Shown in pieces: positions 44,103 to 52,649 of a DNA stretch of 64,000 nucleotides. Numbering within the stretch: the first letter of the stretch is position 1; the number at the start of each line of letters is the position of its first letter. The position numbers were made by a program, and so were the translations under genes. This stretch comes from Bradyrhizobium sp. CCBAU 53421 (GTDB taxonomy: Bacteria; Pseudomonadota; Alphaproteobacteria; Rhizobiales; Xanthobacteraceae): the NCBI RefSeq assembly GCF_015291625.1, contig NZ_CP030047.1, positions 6,076,001 through 6,140,000 on the forward strand. Direction: 5' to 3'. Below the pieces are notes generated by a model. That model was not told the origin of the DNA and searched no databases. It saw only the letters and a list, made by a program, of their open reading frames with translations.

Positions 44103-45140
44103 TCAACGATGTGCGACTTTCTGGTTCGGAATGCCCTCGATCGGACATTCGTCGGTCCCGACGGTCGGACGGGTCATGGCTTCAACCATCTCCCGGGTAC
44201 CTTCGGGATCTGTGATCCAGTTCTTGTAGAAGGTGTACGGGCAGACCGCGTGCCCGCGGTCACCGTCGCCGGAGTTGATCAGGCCGGTGTAGCCGCGATG
44301 CATCAGCTTGAAGAGATGGTTCTGCGACTGCATGTTGCGGCGGGCGTCGCGGATCAGCGACACCGAGAGCTGGGCGTACTGGATGCCGTTCTCCTCGGTG
44401 CCGCACTCCCCGAGCGTACGGCCGTCGAAGCCGATGAGCGCGGAATGGCCGAAGTAGGAATAGACGCCGTCGAAGCCCGATGCGTTGGCGACCGCGACGT
44501 AGCAGTTGTTGGCCCAGGCCATCGATTTCGAGATCTGGATCTGCTGCTCCTTGGCCGGATACATGTAGCCCTGACAGCGGACGATCAGCTCGGCGCCGCG
44601 CATCGCGCAGTCACGCCAGATCTCCGGGTAGTTGCCGTCGTCGCAGATGATCAGGCTGATCTTGAGGCCCTTCGGTCCCTCCGAGACGTAGGTGCAGTCG
44701 CCGGGATACCAGCCCTCGATCGGCACCCACGGCATGATCTTGCGATACTTCTGGACGATCTCGCCCTTGTCGTTCATCAGGATCAGCGTGTTGTACGGCG
44801 CCTTGTTGGGGTGCTCCTCGTGGCGCTCGCCGGTCAGCGAGAACACGCCCCAGACCTTGGCCTTGCGGCAGGCGTCGGCGAAGATGCGGGTCTCCTCGCC
44901 CGGCACCGACGAAGCCGTCTCGTACATCTCCTTGGAGTCGTACATGATGCCGTGCGTCGAGTATTCCGGGAAGATCACGAGATCCATGCCCGGCAGGCCG
45001 AGCTTCATGCCTTCGACCATCTTGGCGATGTTGCGCGCGTTATCCAGCACCTCGGCCTTGGTGTGCAGGCGCGGCATCTTGTAATTGACCACGGCGACGC
45101 CGACCGTGTCCTTGCTGCTCGATATATCTCCATGCAACAT
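44103..45140 (-). CDS. amiE: Aliphatic amidase AmiE
   Basis: AmiE is a nitrilase-superfamily enzyme that hydrolyses short aliphatic amides to the acid and ammonia. The 345-residue protein is nearly collinear with the Pseudomonas aeruginosa enzyme from its first residues ([20 protein letters not shown]). The catalytic triad falls at the same numbers: Glu59 (FPEY), Lys134 (YRKIMPW) and Cys166 ([10 protein letters not shown]). A GGGAG ribosome site precedes the ATG. It follows the UrtE-type ATPase gene and precedes the NCS1 permease gene. Formamidase AmiF is the alternative, but overall identity by eye favours AmiE. Confidence 0.97.
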   Translation of the reverse strand: MLHGDISSSKDTVGVAVVNYKMPRLHTKAEVLDNARNIAKMVEGMKLGLPGMDLVIFPEYSTHGIMYDSKEMYETASSVPGEETRIFADACRKAKVWGVFSLTGERHEEHPNKAPYNTLILMNDKGEIVQKYRKIMPWVPIEGWYPGDCTYVSEGPKGLKISLIICDDGNYPEIWRDCAMRGAELIVRCQGYMYPAKEQQIQISKSMAWANNCYVAVANASGFDGVYSYFGHSALIGFDGRTLGECGTEENGIQYAQLSVSLIRDARRNMQSQNHLFKLMHRGYTGLINSGDGDRGHAVCPYTFYKNWITDPEGTREMVEAMTRPTVGTDECPIEGIPNQKVAHR

Positions 45141-45173
45141 GTCTCGACTCCCTTTCCTGAACGATAGTTCCCG

Positions 45174-45866
45174 CTACACGGCCATGTGCAGCTGGATGAG
45201 ATCATCGGTGAGCTCACCGATCGCGCCCTTGGCGACGACGCGTCCCTTTTCGAGCAACGCGAAGCGGTGAGACGCGCGCCGCGCGAACGCGACATTCTGT
45301 TCCACCAGCACGACCGTGATGCCGCGCTCGCGGTTGAGGCGCGTGATCACGTCCTCGATCTGCTCGACGATGTTCGGCTGGATGCCCTCGGTCGGCTCGT
45401 CCAGCAGGATGACCTTCGGCTTGGCAAGCAGCGCGCGCGCGATCGCAAGCTGCTGCTGCTGGCCGCCTGAAAGATTGCCGCCGTAGCGATTGAGAAAATC
45501 CTTGAGCACCGGAAACAGCTCGAGCACCCATTCCTCAATGCCGTTGGCCGATTTCGCCGCAAAGGTCCCGAGCGTCAAATTCTCGCGTACGGTGAACTTC
45601 GGCAGGATGCCGCGGCCCTGCGGCACATAGGCGATGCCCGCCTTGGCACGCTGATAGGTCCGCAGCGGCGAGATGTCGGCGCCGTCGAGCGACAGGCGTC
45701 CGGTGCACCGGTCCATCAGGCCAAGGATGCTGCGCATCAGCGTGGTCTTGCCGACGCCGTTGCGGCCGAGCACCGAGAGGAATTCGCCGTTGCCGACCAT
45801 CAGGTTGATGCCCTGCAGGGCGCGGCTGTTGCCATAGAACGCGTCGACGTCGGTCAGCTCAAGCAT
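45174..45866 (-). CDS. urtE: Amide/urea ABC transporter ATP-binding protein, UrtE type
   Basis: This is a 230-residue ATPase with Walker A GRNGVGKT, signature LSGGQQQQ and Walker B VILLDEPTEGIQP followed by NIVEQIEDVI, the form typical of UrtE. The ATG at 45866 overlaps the UrtD-type stop by 8 bases. The importer is complete (A to E) in this operon. Gene names follow the urea family; the physical link to amiE points to amides as the real cargo. Confidence 0.92.
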   Translation of the reverse strand: MLELTDVDAFYGNSRALQGINLMVGNGEFLSVLGRNGVGKTTLMRSILGLMDRCTGRLSLDGADISPLRTYQRAKAGIAYVPQGRGILPKFTVRENLTLGTFAAKSANGIEEWVLELFPVLKDFLNRYGGNLSGGQQQQLAIARALLAKPKVILLDEPTEGIQPNIVEQIEDVITRLNRERGITVVLVEQNVAFARRASHRFALLEKGRVVAKGAIGELTDDLIQLHMAV

Positions 45867-46611
45867 GGCTGATGCCTCCCGATCCGAGATAGGCGCGGCG
45901 CACTTCCGGATGCGCCTCGACCTCTGCGGCGGTGCCCTCGGCCAGCATCTGACCCATATGCATCACCGAGATGATGTCGCCGATCGCCTTGACGAAGCCC
46001 ATGTCGTGCTCGACCACGATCAGCGTGTGCCTGCCCTTCAGCCGCGCGAACAGCTCAGCGGTCTTGCGGGTTTCCTGCGCCGTCATGCCGGCGGTGGGTT
46101 CATCCATCAGGATCAGCTCGGCATCCTGGGCGACCAGCATGCCGATCTCCAGCCACTGGGTCTGGCCGTGCGACAGATAGGCGGCCGGCCGGTCGAGCTG
46201 CTCCGTGAGCCCGACCAGCTCGGCAAGACGTTCGATGTCTTCGCGTCCGGCATTGCCAATATTCCAGCGCAGATTGCCGAGCACGGAGGTGCGGCGTGCC
46301 CGCGCCACGTCGAGATTCTCGCTGACCGAGAGCTCGCGGAACACACTGGGCACCTGGAACTTGCGGCCGACACCGGCGCGGGCGATCTCGTATTCCTCGA
46401 GATCCTGCAGCGGGGTGCCGTCAAAGCTGACGGTGCCGGCGCTCGGCTTGACCTTGCCGCAGATGATGTCCAGCGCCGTGGTCTTGCCGGCGCCGTTCGG
46501 CCCGATCAGGCAGCGCAACTCACCCTTGCGCACGCTCATGTTGAGCGAATTGAGCGCCTTGAAACCATTGAAGCTGACCGAGACGTCGCGGAGATCGAGA
46601 TGGGAGCTCAT
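45859..46611 (-). CDS. urtD: Amide/urea ABC transporter ATP-binding protein, UrtD type
   Basis: The start at 46611 (MSSHLDLRDVS) forms an ATGA overlap with the permease stop and gives 250 residues; a long upstream open frame belongs to no homologue. Motifs are Walker A GPNGAGKT, the LivG/UrtD insert KFQVPSVFRELSVSENLDVA, LSHGQTQWLEIGMLV in place of LSGGQ, and Walker B LILMDEPTAGMTAQET. It pairs with the UrtE-type ATPase. Confidence 0.93.
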   Translation of the reverse strand: MSSHLDLRDVSVSFNGFKALNSLNMSVRKGELRCLIGPNGAGKTTALDIICGKVKPSAGTVSFDGTPLQDLEEYEIARAGVGRKFQVPSVFRELSVSENLDVARARRTSVLGNLRWNIGNAGREDIERLAELVGLTEQLDRPAAYLSHGQTQWLEIGMLVAQDAELILMDEPTAGMTAQETRKTAELFARLKGRHTLIVVEHDMGFVKAIGDIISVMHMGQMLAEGTAAEVEAHPEVRRAYLGSGGISHA

Positions 46612-47747
46612 GTGCTGCCCTCCGTCTGGCTGACACCCCGTGCAACCGCGCCGCTGGCGGCCTGTCTGCGCTGGATAACCCAGCGCCAAGTGGCCTGCGC
46701 GAGGCCGGCAAGCCCCTTCGGCAGGAACAGCACCACGAGCACGAACAGCGCGCCCATCACCAGCGTCCAGGTTTCCAGGAACGCCGCGGATTCCGACAGC
46801 GCGCCCTGCATGCCCGCGACCAGCACGGCGCCGAGGAAAGCGCCGACCAGACTTTGCCTGCCGCCGACGGCGCACCACACCACCACCGAAAGCGAGAGTT
46901 GCACGCCGAGGAAGGTCGGCGAGGCAAACTCCATCACCACCGTGTAGAGCATGCCGGCGAGGCCCGCGATCGCGGCCGACAGCGCGAACACGAAGATCTG
47001 GTAGAGCGCGACGTCATAACCGAAGTAGCGCACCCTGCTCTCGTGATCGCGGATCGCCTGCACGATCAGGCCCGCCTTGGACTTCGTGAAGGCAAAGGCG
47101 ACCAGCAGGCTGAGCAGCACGCAGCCGGCGACGAGGTAGTAGGTCGCACGACCATAGGCATCGAACGCGACGCCGAAGATCTCGAGCTGGGCCAGATCGG
47201 TGATGCCGTTGAAACCGCCGGTGTAGCTCTGCTGGTCGATGATCACGAGATTGATCACCACCATGGTGGCGAGCGTGATGATCGAGACGTAGACGCCGGT
47301 GACACGGCCGCGGAACATGAACCAGCCGAGCGCCGCGGCAACCAGCGCCGGCACGATCAAGCCCGCAGCAATCGCGAAGCTGAGCGAGCGGAACGGCTCC
47401 CAGAACCACGGCAAATGCTGGACGTTGTTCCAGACCATGAAGTCCGGCAGTCCACTCGCCCCGGTATGCACCGGCACGGTCTTGAGCTTCAGGGCCATCG
47501 CCATGGCGTAGGAGCCAAGCCCGAAGCTCATCGCCTGGCCGAGATTCAGGATGCCGCCGAAGCCCCAGGACAACCCGAGTGACACCGTGAGGATGCCGAG
47601 CACCAGATAGCGCGCGACCTTGTTGAGCAGGAAGTCATTGTTGAGCAGCACCGGGAGCGAGAACACCACGGCGCAGACGATGAGCAGAGGTGCGAGCTGC
47701 GCGATCAGGCGCTGCAATCCGCTCGATGTAGTTGCATTCGACGGCAT
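46608..47747 (-). CDS. urtC: Amide/urea ABC transporter permease, UrtC type
   Basis: This inner-membrane permease has 379 residues from ATG 47747 (MPSNATTSSG). It has about ten hydrophobic segments, GLSWGFGGILNLGQAMSFGLG near 75-95, and the cytoplasmic VRYFGYDVALYQI loop for ATPase contact. The charged C-terminal tail is of UrtC type. It follows the UrtB-type gene by 16 bases; the ribosome site is weak, suggesting coupling. Confidence 0.92.
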   Translation of the reverse strand: MPSNATTSSGLQRLIAQLAPLLIVCAVVFSLPVLLNNDFLLNKVARYLVLGILTVSLGLSWGFGGILNLGQAMSFGLGSYAMAMALKLKTVPVHTGASGLPDFMVWNNVQHLPWFWEPFRSLSFAIAAGLIVPALVAAALGWFMFRGRVTGVYVSIITLATMVVINLVIIDQQSYTGGFNGITDLAQLEIFGVAFDAYGRATYYLVAGCVLLSLLVAFAFTKSKAGLIVQAIRDHESRVRYFGYDVALYQIFVFALSAAIAGLAGMLYTVVMEFASPTFLGVQLSLSVVVWCAVGGRQSLVGAFLGAVLVAGMQGALSESAAFLETWTLVMGALFVLVVLFLPKGLAGLAQATWRWVIQRRQAASGAVARGVSQTEGST

Positions 47748-47763
47748 AGATGAGCGATCTGTC

Positions 47764-48633
47764 TCAGGCCCGCACGCGTGCGGTGAAAAGCCCCTCGGGG
47801 CGGAAACGGATGAGCACGACGATGGCGAGCAGCACGATCGCCTTGGCCACCGTGTCGTTCTGCAGGAAGGCGATCCCGCCGGAGAGCTCGCCGAGGATGA
47901 AGGCGCTCGCCACGGTGCCGGCGAGGCTCTGCACACCGCCGAGCACGACCACCATGAAGGCGTCGACCACGTAGCCGGTGCCCATATCGGGCGACACGCT
48001 CTTGAGAGGCGACACCAGCGCGCCGGCTAGGCCCGCAAGGCCCGCGCCATAGGCGAAGGTCAGCGCATAGACGCGCTTGGCGTTGATGCCGAACGAGGCA
48101 GCGACCGAACGGTCCTGGATGATGGCACGCAGCTTCATCCCGACCGTGGTGCGGTTCATCAGCAACCAGGTCGCGCCGAACAACGCGATCGACACCCCGA
48201 ACAGGAACACCCGGTACGACGATATCGGGATGCCGAGCACATCCATGCTGTCGGACAGCGCCGGCGGCAGCTGCACATAGCGTAGCTCGCTGCCGACCAT
48301 CAGCCGCACCGCCTGCTGCAGCATGATGCCGACGCCCCAGGTAGCGAGGATCGTGTCGAGCGGCCGGTTGTTGAGCAGGCTCAGCACGTAGCGTTCGATA
48401 ACCCAGCCGAACGCGGCAACCACCAGGAAGATCGGAACCAGGCTCGCCAGCAGGCCGAGCCCGAGATAGGTGTGGAACACCCAGGCGGCATAGGCGCCGA
48501 GCATCACGAACTCGCCATGGGCGAGATTGATGATGCCCATCGAGCCGTAGATGATCGACAGGCCCAGTGCGACCAGCAGCAGGATCGATCCAATGCTGAG
48601 TCCGGTGACGATTTGTTCGATGAATTGGTCCAC
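47764..48633 (-). CDS. urtB: Amide/urea ABC transporter permease, UrtB type
   Basis: This is a 289-residue inner-membrane permease beginning MDQFIEQIVTGLSIG. It shows YGSMGIINLAHGEFVMLGAYA (about 29-49) and the TWGVGIMLQQAVRLM segment. It pairs with the UrtC-type subunit. A 120-base gap with a strong hairpin lies between it and the receptor gene, unlike the tight junctions elsewhere in the operon. Confidence 0.93.
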   Translation of the reverse strand: MDQFIEQIVTGLSIGSILLLVALGLSIIYGSMGIINLAHGEFVMLGAYAAWVFHTYLGLGLLASLVPIFLVVAAFGWVIERYVLSLLNNRPLDTILATWGVGIMLQQAVRLMVGSELRYVQLPPALSDSMDVLGIPISSYRVFLFGVSIALFGATWLLMNRTTVGMKLRAIIQDRSVAASFGINAKRVYALTFAYGAGLAGLAGALVSPLKSVSPDMGTGYVVDAFMVVVLGGVQSLAGTVASAFILGELSGGIAFLQNDTVAKAIVLLAIVVLIRFRPEGLFTARVRA

Positions 48634-48713
48634 GTTGGGATCCGCTTTCGATGTTCGTTTGAGCGCTGCGCCCCGCGCATTCGCGCGAGAGGCCGCTGTC
48701 GTTGCGGGAAGCT

Positions 48714-48740
48714 GGCCGCCGGCGCCGCACGCCGACGGCC
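48714..48740 (-). other. Intercistronic stem-loop after the UrtA-type gene
   Basis: An 11-bp stem with one G-T pair and a 5-base loop (minus strand GGCCGTCGGCG, TGCGG, CGCCGGCGGCC) begins 13 bases after the receptor stop. No T-run follows. It probably protects the receptor message from 3' decay or causes partial termination, so that the binding protein is made in excess over the membrane parts. Confidence 0.6.
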
Positions 48741-48753
48741 ATCGCCGCCCCCG

Positions 48754-50004
48754 TCAGCTCTTCTCGACCAGGCCCTTCTCGGTGCAGGACTGCCCGGGAT
48801 AGGCCGCGTAGGGCACCGGCTTCAGCCAATCCTTGGCCTCGACTAGAATCTCGAACTGGCCGTTCGACTTCGCCTGCGCGATCTTGGGCCATAGCCAGGT
48901 GTGCAGGTTCTCCGACTCGATCCGGACCTTGCCCTGCGGCGCAATCATTTCCTGGCCCTTGACCGCGTCGCGGATGTTCGGCGGCGTCAGGTCGCTGGTC
49001 GCAAGCTTCTCGACCGCCTGCTTGAACAGATAGGTCTGGAAGTAGCAGGCCTCCGAGACGAAATGCGTCACCTTGTCGGCGCCCCAGCGCTTCTTGTAGG
49101 CCTCGACGAACTTCTCGTTCTCAGGCGACTTGTGCACCATGAAGTACGGCGCCGAGGTGAAGTGACCGGCGGCAGCCTCTCCGCCCATCGCCGCGACCTC
49201 GTTCTCGGAGGTCGTGAGACTCGCCATCGGCATCTTCTCGGGATCGAGGCCGGCGGCCTTGTACTGTCGATGCAGCGCCACCACGGAATCGCCGACCACG
49301 GTGGAGAAGATCACGTTCGGCTGCGTCGAGCGGATCTTGTTGATGACGGAAGAGAATTCGGAATGGCCGAGCGGCACATATTCTTCCGCCACGACCTCGC
49401 CGCCGAGCTTCTCGAGCAGCTTCTTGCAGTAGTTGTTCTCTTCCTTCGGATAGATGTAGTTGGAGCCGATCAGATAGAATTTCTTGCCGAACTTCTTGAC
49501 CAGCCAGGGCACGAACTCGTCCTGCTGCTGGTTCGGCACCGCGCCGGTGTAGATGACGTTCTTCGAGCACTCGCGGCCTTCGTAGAGCGTCGGATACCAA
49601 TAGAGATTGTTCTGCCGCTCGAAGACCGGAAGCACCGCCTTGCGGCTCGCCGACGTATAGGAGCCGAACACGCTGACGCATTTGTCGCCGACGACGAGCT
49701 TGCGCGCCTTCTCCGAGAACGTCGCCGGATCGGACGCCGGATCCTCGACGATCGGCACGATCTTGCTGCCCTTGATGCCGCCGGCGGCGTTGATTTCCTC
49801 GATCGCAAGCAGCGTCGCCTTGTTGAGCGATTCCTCGATGATTGCGGTCGTTCCTGTCAGCGAGAACAGCACGCCGACCTTGATCTCGCCGCCCGCGGCG
49901 TAGGCGAGGTCGACGTTCTTGATCCAGATATGCGGCAGTCCGGCGCCGGCAAATGCGCCAAGCGCCGCGGTATTCCTCAGCAAAGTCCGCCGTGAAATGC
50001 TCAT
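48754..50004 (-). CDS. urtA: Amide/urea ABC transporter substrate-binding protein, UrtA/FmdD type, Tat-exported
   Basis: This periplasmic receptor has 416 residues. The N-terminus SISRRTLLRNTAALGAFAG is a twin-arginine signal. The mature part has IKVGVLFSLTGTTAIIEES, TSASRKAVLPVFER, NLYWYPTLYEGRECSKNVIY and TGAVPNQQ, all hallmarks of the UrtA/FmdD branch that binds urea or short amides. The start follows an AAGGGAG site. It is the first gene after the leader terminator at 50027-50079, so its expression should depend on antitermination by the AmiR-type protein encoded just upstream. Confidence 0.94.
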   Translation of the reverse strand: MSISRRTLLRNTAALGAFAGAGLPHIWIKNVDLAYAAGGEIKVGVLFSLTGTTAIIEESLNKATLLAIEEINAAGGIKGSKIVPIVEDPASDPATFSEKARKLVVGDKCVSVFGSYTSASRKAVLPVFERQNNLYWYPTLYEGRECSKNVIYTGAVPNQQQDEFVPWLVKKFGKKFYLIGSNYIYPKEENNYCKKLLEKLGGEVVAEEYVPLGHSEFSSVINKIRSTQPNVIFSTVVGDSVVALHRQYKAAGLDPEKMPMASLTTSENEVAAMGGEAAAGHFTSAPYFMVHKSPENEKFVEAYKKRWGADKVTHFVSEACYFQTYLFKQAVEKLATSDLTPPNIRDAVKGQEMIAPQGKVRIESENLHTWLWPKIAQAKSNGQFEILVEAKDWLKPVPYAAYPGQSCTEKGLVEKS

Positions 50005-50026
50005 CCTTAAGCTCCCTTCAGGACTG

Positions 50027-50079
50027 AAAAAACAAAAAGCCCTCCCGATGCGCGCTTACGCGAGCATTGGGAGGGCTTT
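50027..50079 (-). terminator. Intrinsic terminator in the amiR-urtA leader
   Basis: On the minus strand AAAGCCCTCCC (50079-50069) pairs perfectly with GGGAGGGCTTT (50046-50036) around a GC-rich loop, followed by TTTTTGTTTTTT (50038-50027). It lies between the amiR stop and the urtA ATG, inside the operon. This is the best terminator in the window and the expected target of ANTAR antitermination. Confidence 0.9.
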
Positions 50080-50097
50080 GTTGCCGGTTGTGTCGAA

Positions 50098-50132
50098 GGC
50101 GGCGCTATCGCCGCCGGCCCCGCTATTGGGGC
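50098..50132 (-). promoter_or_regulatory. Tandem hairpins, candidate ANTAR-binding RNA element
   Basis: Two stem-loops start right at the amiR stop codon. The first is GCCCC-AATAGC-GGGGC (50132-50117); after one base the second is GGCGGC-GATAGC-GCCGCC (50115-50098). Both have six-base loops ending ATAGC. Paired hexaloop hairpins followed by a terminator are the known ANTAR target design. The loop letters are not a perfect fit to the published A-at-1, G-at-4 pattern, so binding is inferred from context. Confidence 0.65.
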
Positions 50133-50774
50133 TTACTGTTGATGATCGTAGCCAAGCAGTTCGAACGAGTCAACAATCGCCGCGGCGACTGCGCTTGCCG
50201 ACACGCGACGATCCATCGCCTGCCGTCTGATGAATCCATAGGCTTCGGTTTCCGGCATCTGGCGCGTCGCCATCAGGATGGCCTTGGCGCGCTCCACCGT
50301 GCGCATCGAGCGCAGATTGTCGTCGAGCTTCTCGATCTTGCTGCGCAGCCGCCGTTCGTAACTGAACTGGCTGCGCGCCAGCACGAGGCTGGACAACACC
50401 GCGTTCTGCGTGAACGGCCGCGGCAGCACGGCATTGGGTGTTGCGTGACACAGCGCGTCGGCATGAACGGCTTCCGTCGCCGGCAGGATCACGACCAGCG
50501 CCGAACGCGCATCGCCCGGGATCCACGGCAGGCGCCGCGCCAGATCCGGCGAGTATTCGCAGTACACCACGTCGGCATCGGCCGGCACGCTCTCCGGCAT
50601 CGGCCAGACCTGACGCACCCGCATCCTGAACCGCTGCAATTCGCGGAGCAGCATGCCGACCTGATCGTCGACCGGCGCGACCACCACGGCCGACAGATCG
50701 GCAAGTTCCTGAACCATGGTCTTGCGTCCGCCGACGTCTCGGCTCAGCGACGGCTTACGCGACTGCTCGTTCAT
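50133..50774 (-). CDS. amiR: AmiR-type ANTAR RNA-binding antiterminator (second copy)
   Basis: The 213-residue product (ATG 50774, MNEQSRKPSL) has a receiver-like N-domain lacking the phospho-Asp pattern, a coiled coil (FSYERRLRSKIEKLDDNLRS, about 130-150) and a C-terminal ANTAR domain with VERAKAILMATRQMPETEAYGFIRRQAMD. It is a more canonical ANTAR sequence than the copy at 23.3 kb. It overlaps the amiC stop by ATGA. The leader with two hairpins and a terminator follows directly, so the protein most likely controls read-through into urtABCDE-amiE and beyond. Confidence 0.93.
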   Translation of the reverse strand: MNEQSRKPSLSRDVGGRKTMVQELADLSAVVVAPVDDQVGMLLRELQRFRMRVRQVWPMPESVPADADVVYCEYSPDLARRLPWIPGDARSALVVILPATEAVHADALCHATPNAVLPRPFTQNAVLSSLVLARSQFSYERRLRSKIEKLDDNLRSMRTVERAKAILMATRQMPETEAYGFIRRQAMDRRVSASAVAAAIVDSFELLGYDHQQ

Positions 50775-51925
50775 TGGATGCTTCCTGTTTGCGTTGCACG
50801 ACCATATCCGATCAGGAACGGATCCGCATGCACCGGCTCCTTCGACTGGCTGACGACATCGAACTGTCCCTGGCGGTTGGCACGTCCGATGCGTGTCCAC
50901 AGATCGGTATGGCCCGACATCGGGTTGACCGTAACAGCACCTTGCGGTGCATCAAAGCTGGTGCCGAACACCATCGAGCGGAGCACTTCGGTATCGAGCG
51001 AGTTGACCTGCTCGAGCGCTTTGGCAAACAGATGCAGCTGGAAATAGGATGCCTCGGCGCACATGTTGGTCGAGACATCGGCGCCAAACCGCTTCTTGAA
51101 GCGCTGCACGAACGCATTGTTGGCGCTGCCCTCGACGCCCTGGAAATAGGACGCCGCGGTGACGTGTCCTTCGCCGACGTCGAAGCCCATGGCGGCGATT
51201 TCGGCTTCCGTCGTGGTCAGGCTGGCGATCGGCGTCTGCTTGGGATCGAGCCCGACATTCGCGTAGGCCTGATAGAGGAACACCGTGCCCTCGCCGACGA
51301 CGGTCGAGAAGATCACGTCGGGCCTGACCCGCTTGATGTCCTGGATGATCGGGACAAAGTCCTGCCAGCGCGCGTAGACATTGACATAGCGCTCGCCGAC
51401 GACCGAGCCGCCGTTGCTCTTCAGCAGCTCCCGCATCACCCGGTTGGACTCGCGCGGATAGATGTAGTCCGAACCCACGAAATAGAAACGCGTTCCGAAC
51501 GTATCCATCAAATAGCGGCACAGCGCGAGGCTGTTCTGATTCGGCGAGGCGCCAGTGTAGATGACGTTCGGCGACGCCTCGAAGCCCTCATAGAGCGTCG
51601 GGTACCAAAGCAGGCCGTTCAGCCGTTCGACGACCGGCAGCACCGCCTTGCGGCTCGACGAGGTGTAGCAGCCGAATATAGTGCTGACCTGATCCTCCAC
51701 CATCAACCGTTTGGCGTAGTGGCCATAGGCCGCCGAATCCGAGCCGGGGTCGTAAGCGACCGGAACCAGCTCGCGGCCGCAGACCCCGCCCCCTTCGTTC
51801 ACCTCCTCGATCGCAAGCTGCGTGCCCTGATACTGGGTCTCCTCGATCACCGACATGAAGCCGGTTCGCGAGAACAGCACGCCTATCCGCCACGGAGCGG
51901 AGGTCGCTTGGGTAAGATTCGACAT
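50771..51925 (-). CDS. amiC: AmiC-type amide sensor (second copy)
   Basis: The 384-residue product (ATG 51925, MSNLTQATSAPW, ribosome site GAGGG) has no signal peptide and shows the amide-receptor motifs TSSSRKAVLPVVERLNGLLWYP and TLYEGFEASPNVIYTGASPNQ. It is the expected inhibitor of the coupled AmiR. It is more similar by eye to UrtA of the same operon than the other AmiC is, which may reflect shared ligand. It is the first gene of the second amide operon. Confidence 0.92.
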   Translation of the reverse strand: MSNLTQATSAPWRIGVLFSRTGFMSVIEETQYQGTQLAIEEVNEGGGVCGRELVPVAYDPGSDSAAYGHYAKRLMVEDQVSTIFGCYTSSSRKAVLPVVERLNGLLWYPTLYEGFEASPNVIYTGASPNQNSLALCRYLMDTFGTRFYFVGSDYIYPRESNRVMRELLKSNGGSVVGERYVNVYARWQDFVPIIQDIKRVRPDVIFSTVVGEGTVFLYQAYANVGLDPKQTPIASLTTTEAEIAAMGFDVGEGHVTAASYFQGVEGSANNAFVQRFKKRFGADVSTNMCAEASYFQLHLFAKALEQVNSLDTEVLRSMVFGTSFDAPQGAVTVNPMSGHTDLWTRIGRANRQGQFDVVSQSKEPVHADPFLIGYGRATQTGSIQ

Positions 51926-52199
51926 GATCAGGCCCTCGACAGAATTGGAGGGACGAGAGGGATTATTGTTCTTGTTGCTCTCGAACAGCATTGCCGGGAG
52001 CGGAAGATTGCATGTCGTCTGCCGCGAGACAAGGACCCTCGCAGCTCATCCTGTCAGCGACGCTGACGCGAAAGAAGGCAAATCAGTTCTCACCCGCGAC
52101 GGATCACAGGTGCAGCGGTCCATCGACCAGCTATCTCCGGTAGACGCGCGATCGAATGCCCGTATCAAGCGCAGGGATGGATAGTCACTCCTGGGAAAC
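51926..52199. other. Upstream region of the amiC-amiR-urt operon
   Basis: This 274-base gap must contain the operon promoter. A GG-N10-GC pair on the minus strand (CGGCAGACGACATGCA, 52024-52009) resembles a sigma-54 -24/-12 element but matches only part of the consensus. I see no clear -35/-10 pair and no open frame of note. Confidence 0.35.
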
Positions 52200-52649
52200 C
52201 TACGTCCGGCGCCATTGCAGCAAGGAATAAGGCGGATCCGCTTCCGGGTGATGCTCGAAGACCCCTTCGACGTCGGCGCCGATTGCAACCGCCTGTTCGG
52301 GATCGCCGAGCAAATTGCCGACCATGCGACTGCCGCCGGCATGCGGCAGCTCGACAAGCACCGCGATGTAAGGTCCGTGTCCTTTCAGCGCTGCATGCGA
52401 CGGGTGCCACGCGCGTTCCCAGCTGTAGATCCGGCCGCGCGGCTCGACCTCGGTCCATGTCGGGTCGAAGGCGTGGCAGCGATGGCAGAGCCATTCGGGA
52501 CCGAACTGCCACGTGTTGCAGCGCCCGCAGCGTTGCACCAGCAGCTTGCCCTGACGCAATCCTTCCCAATAGGGCGCGGACAGGCCGTCAGGCTCCGCGA
52601 CCGGGATCGGCAGCCCTGCCGGGAGATAGCGTTCGCTCGGCTTGCTCAT
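52200..52649 (-). CDS. DUF35 zinc-ribbon/OB-fold acyl-CoA-associated protein
   Basis: DUF35 proteins have an N-terminal zinc ribbon and an OB fold. They partner with thiolase-like enzymes. This 149-residue protein has CGRC (41-44) and CHRC (55-58) as zinc ligands, and the OB part GRIYSWERAW and YIAVLVELP. Its ATG overlaps the thiolase-like gene stop by 4 bases (52646-52649), suggesting a two-subunit enzyme such as the ChsH2-Ltp2 type retro-aldolase of side-chain degradation. Confidence 0.9.
   Translation of the reverse strand: MSKPSERYLPAGLPIPVAEPDGLSAPYWEGLRQGKLLVQRCGRCNTWQFGPEWLCHRCHAFDPTWTEVEPRGRIYSWERAWHPSHAALKGHGPYIAVLVELPHAGGSRMVGNLLGDPEQAVAIGADVEGVFEHHPEADPPYSLLQWRRT

Noticed and set aside
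42666..45167. An 833-codon plus-strand open frame
   Set aside because: It is antisense to the NCS1 permease and amiE, both recognised by clear motifs and catalytic residues.
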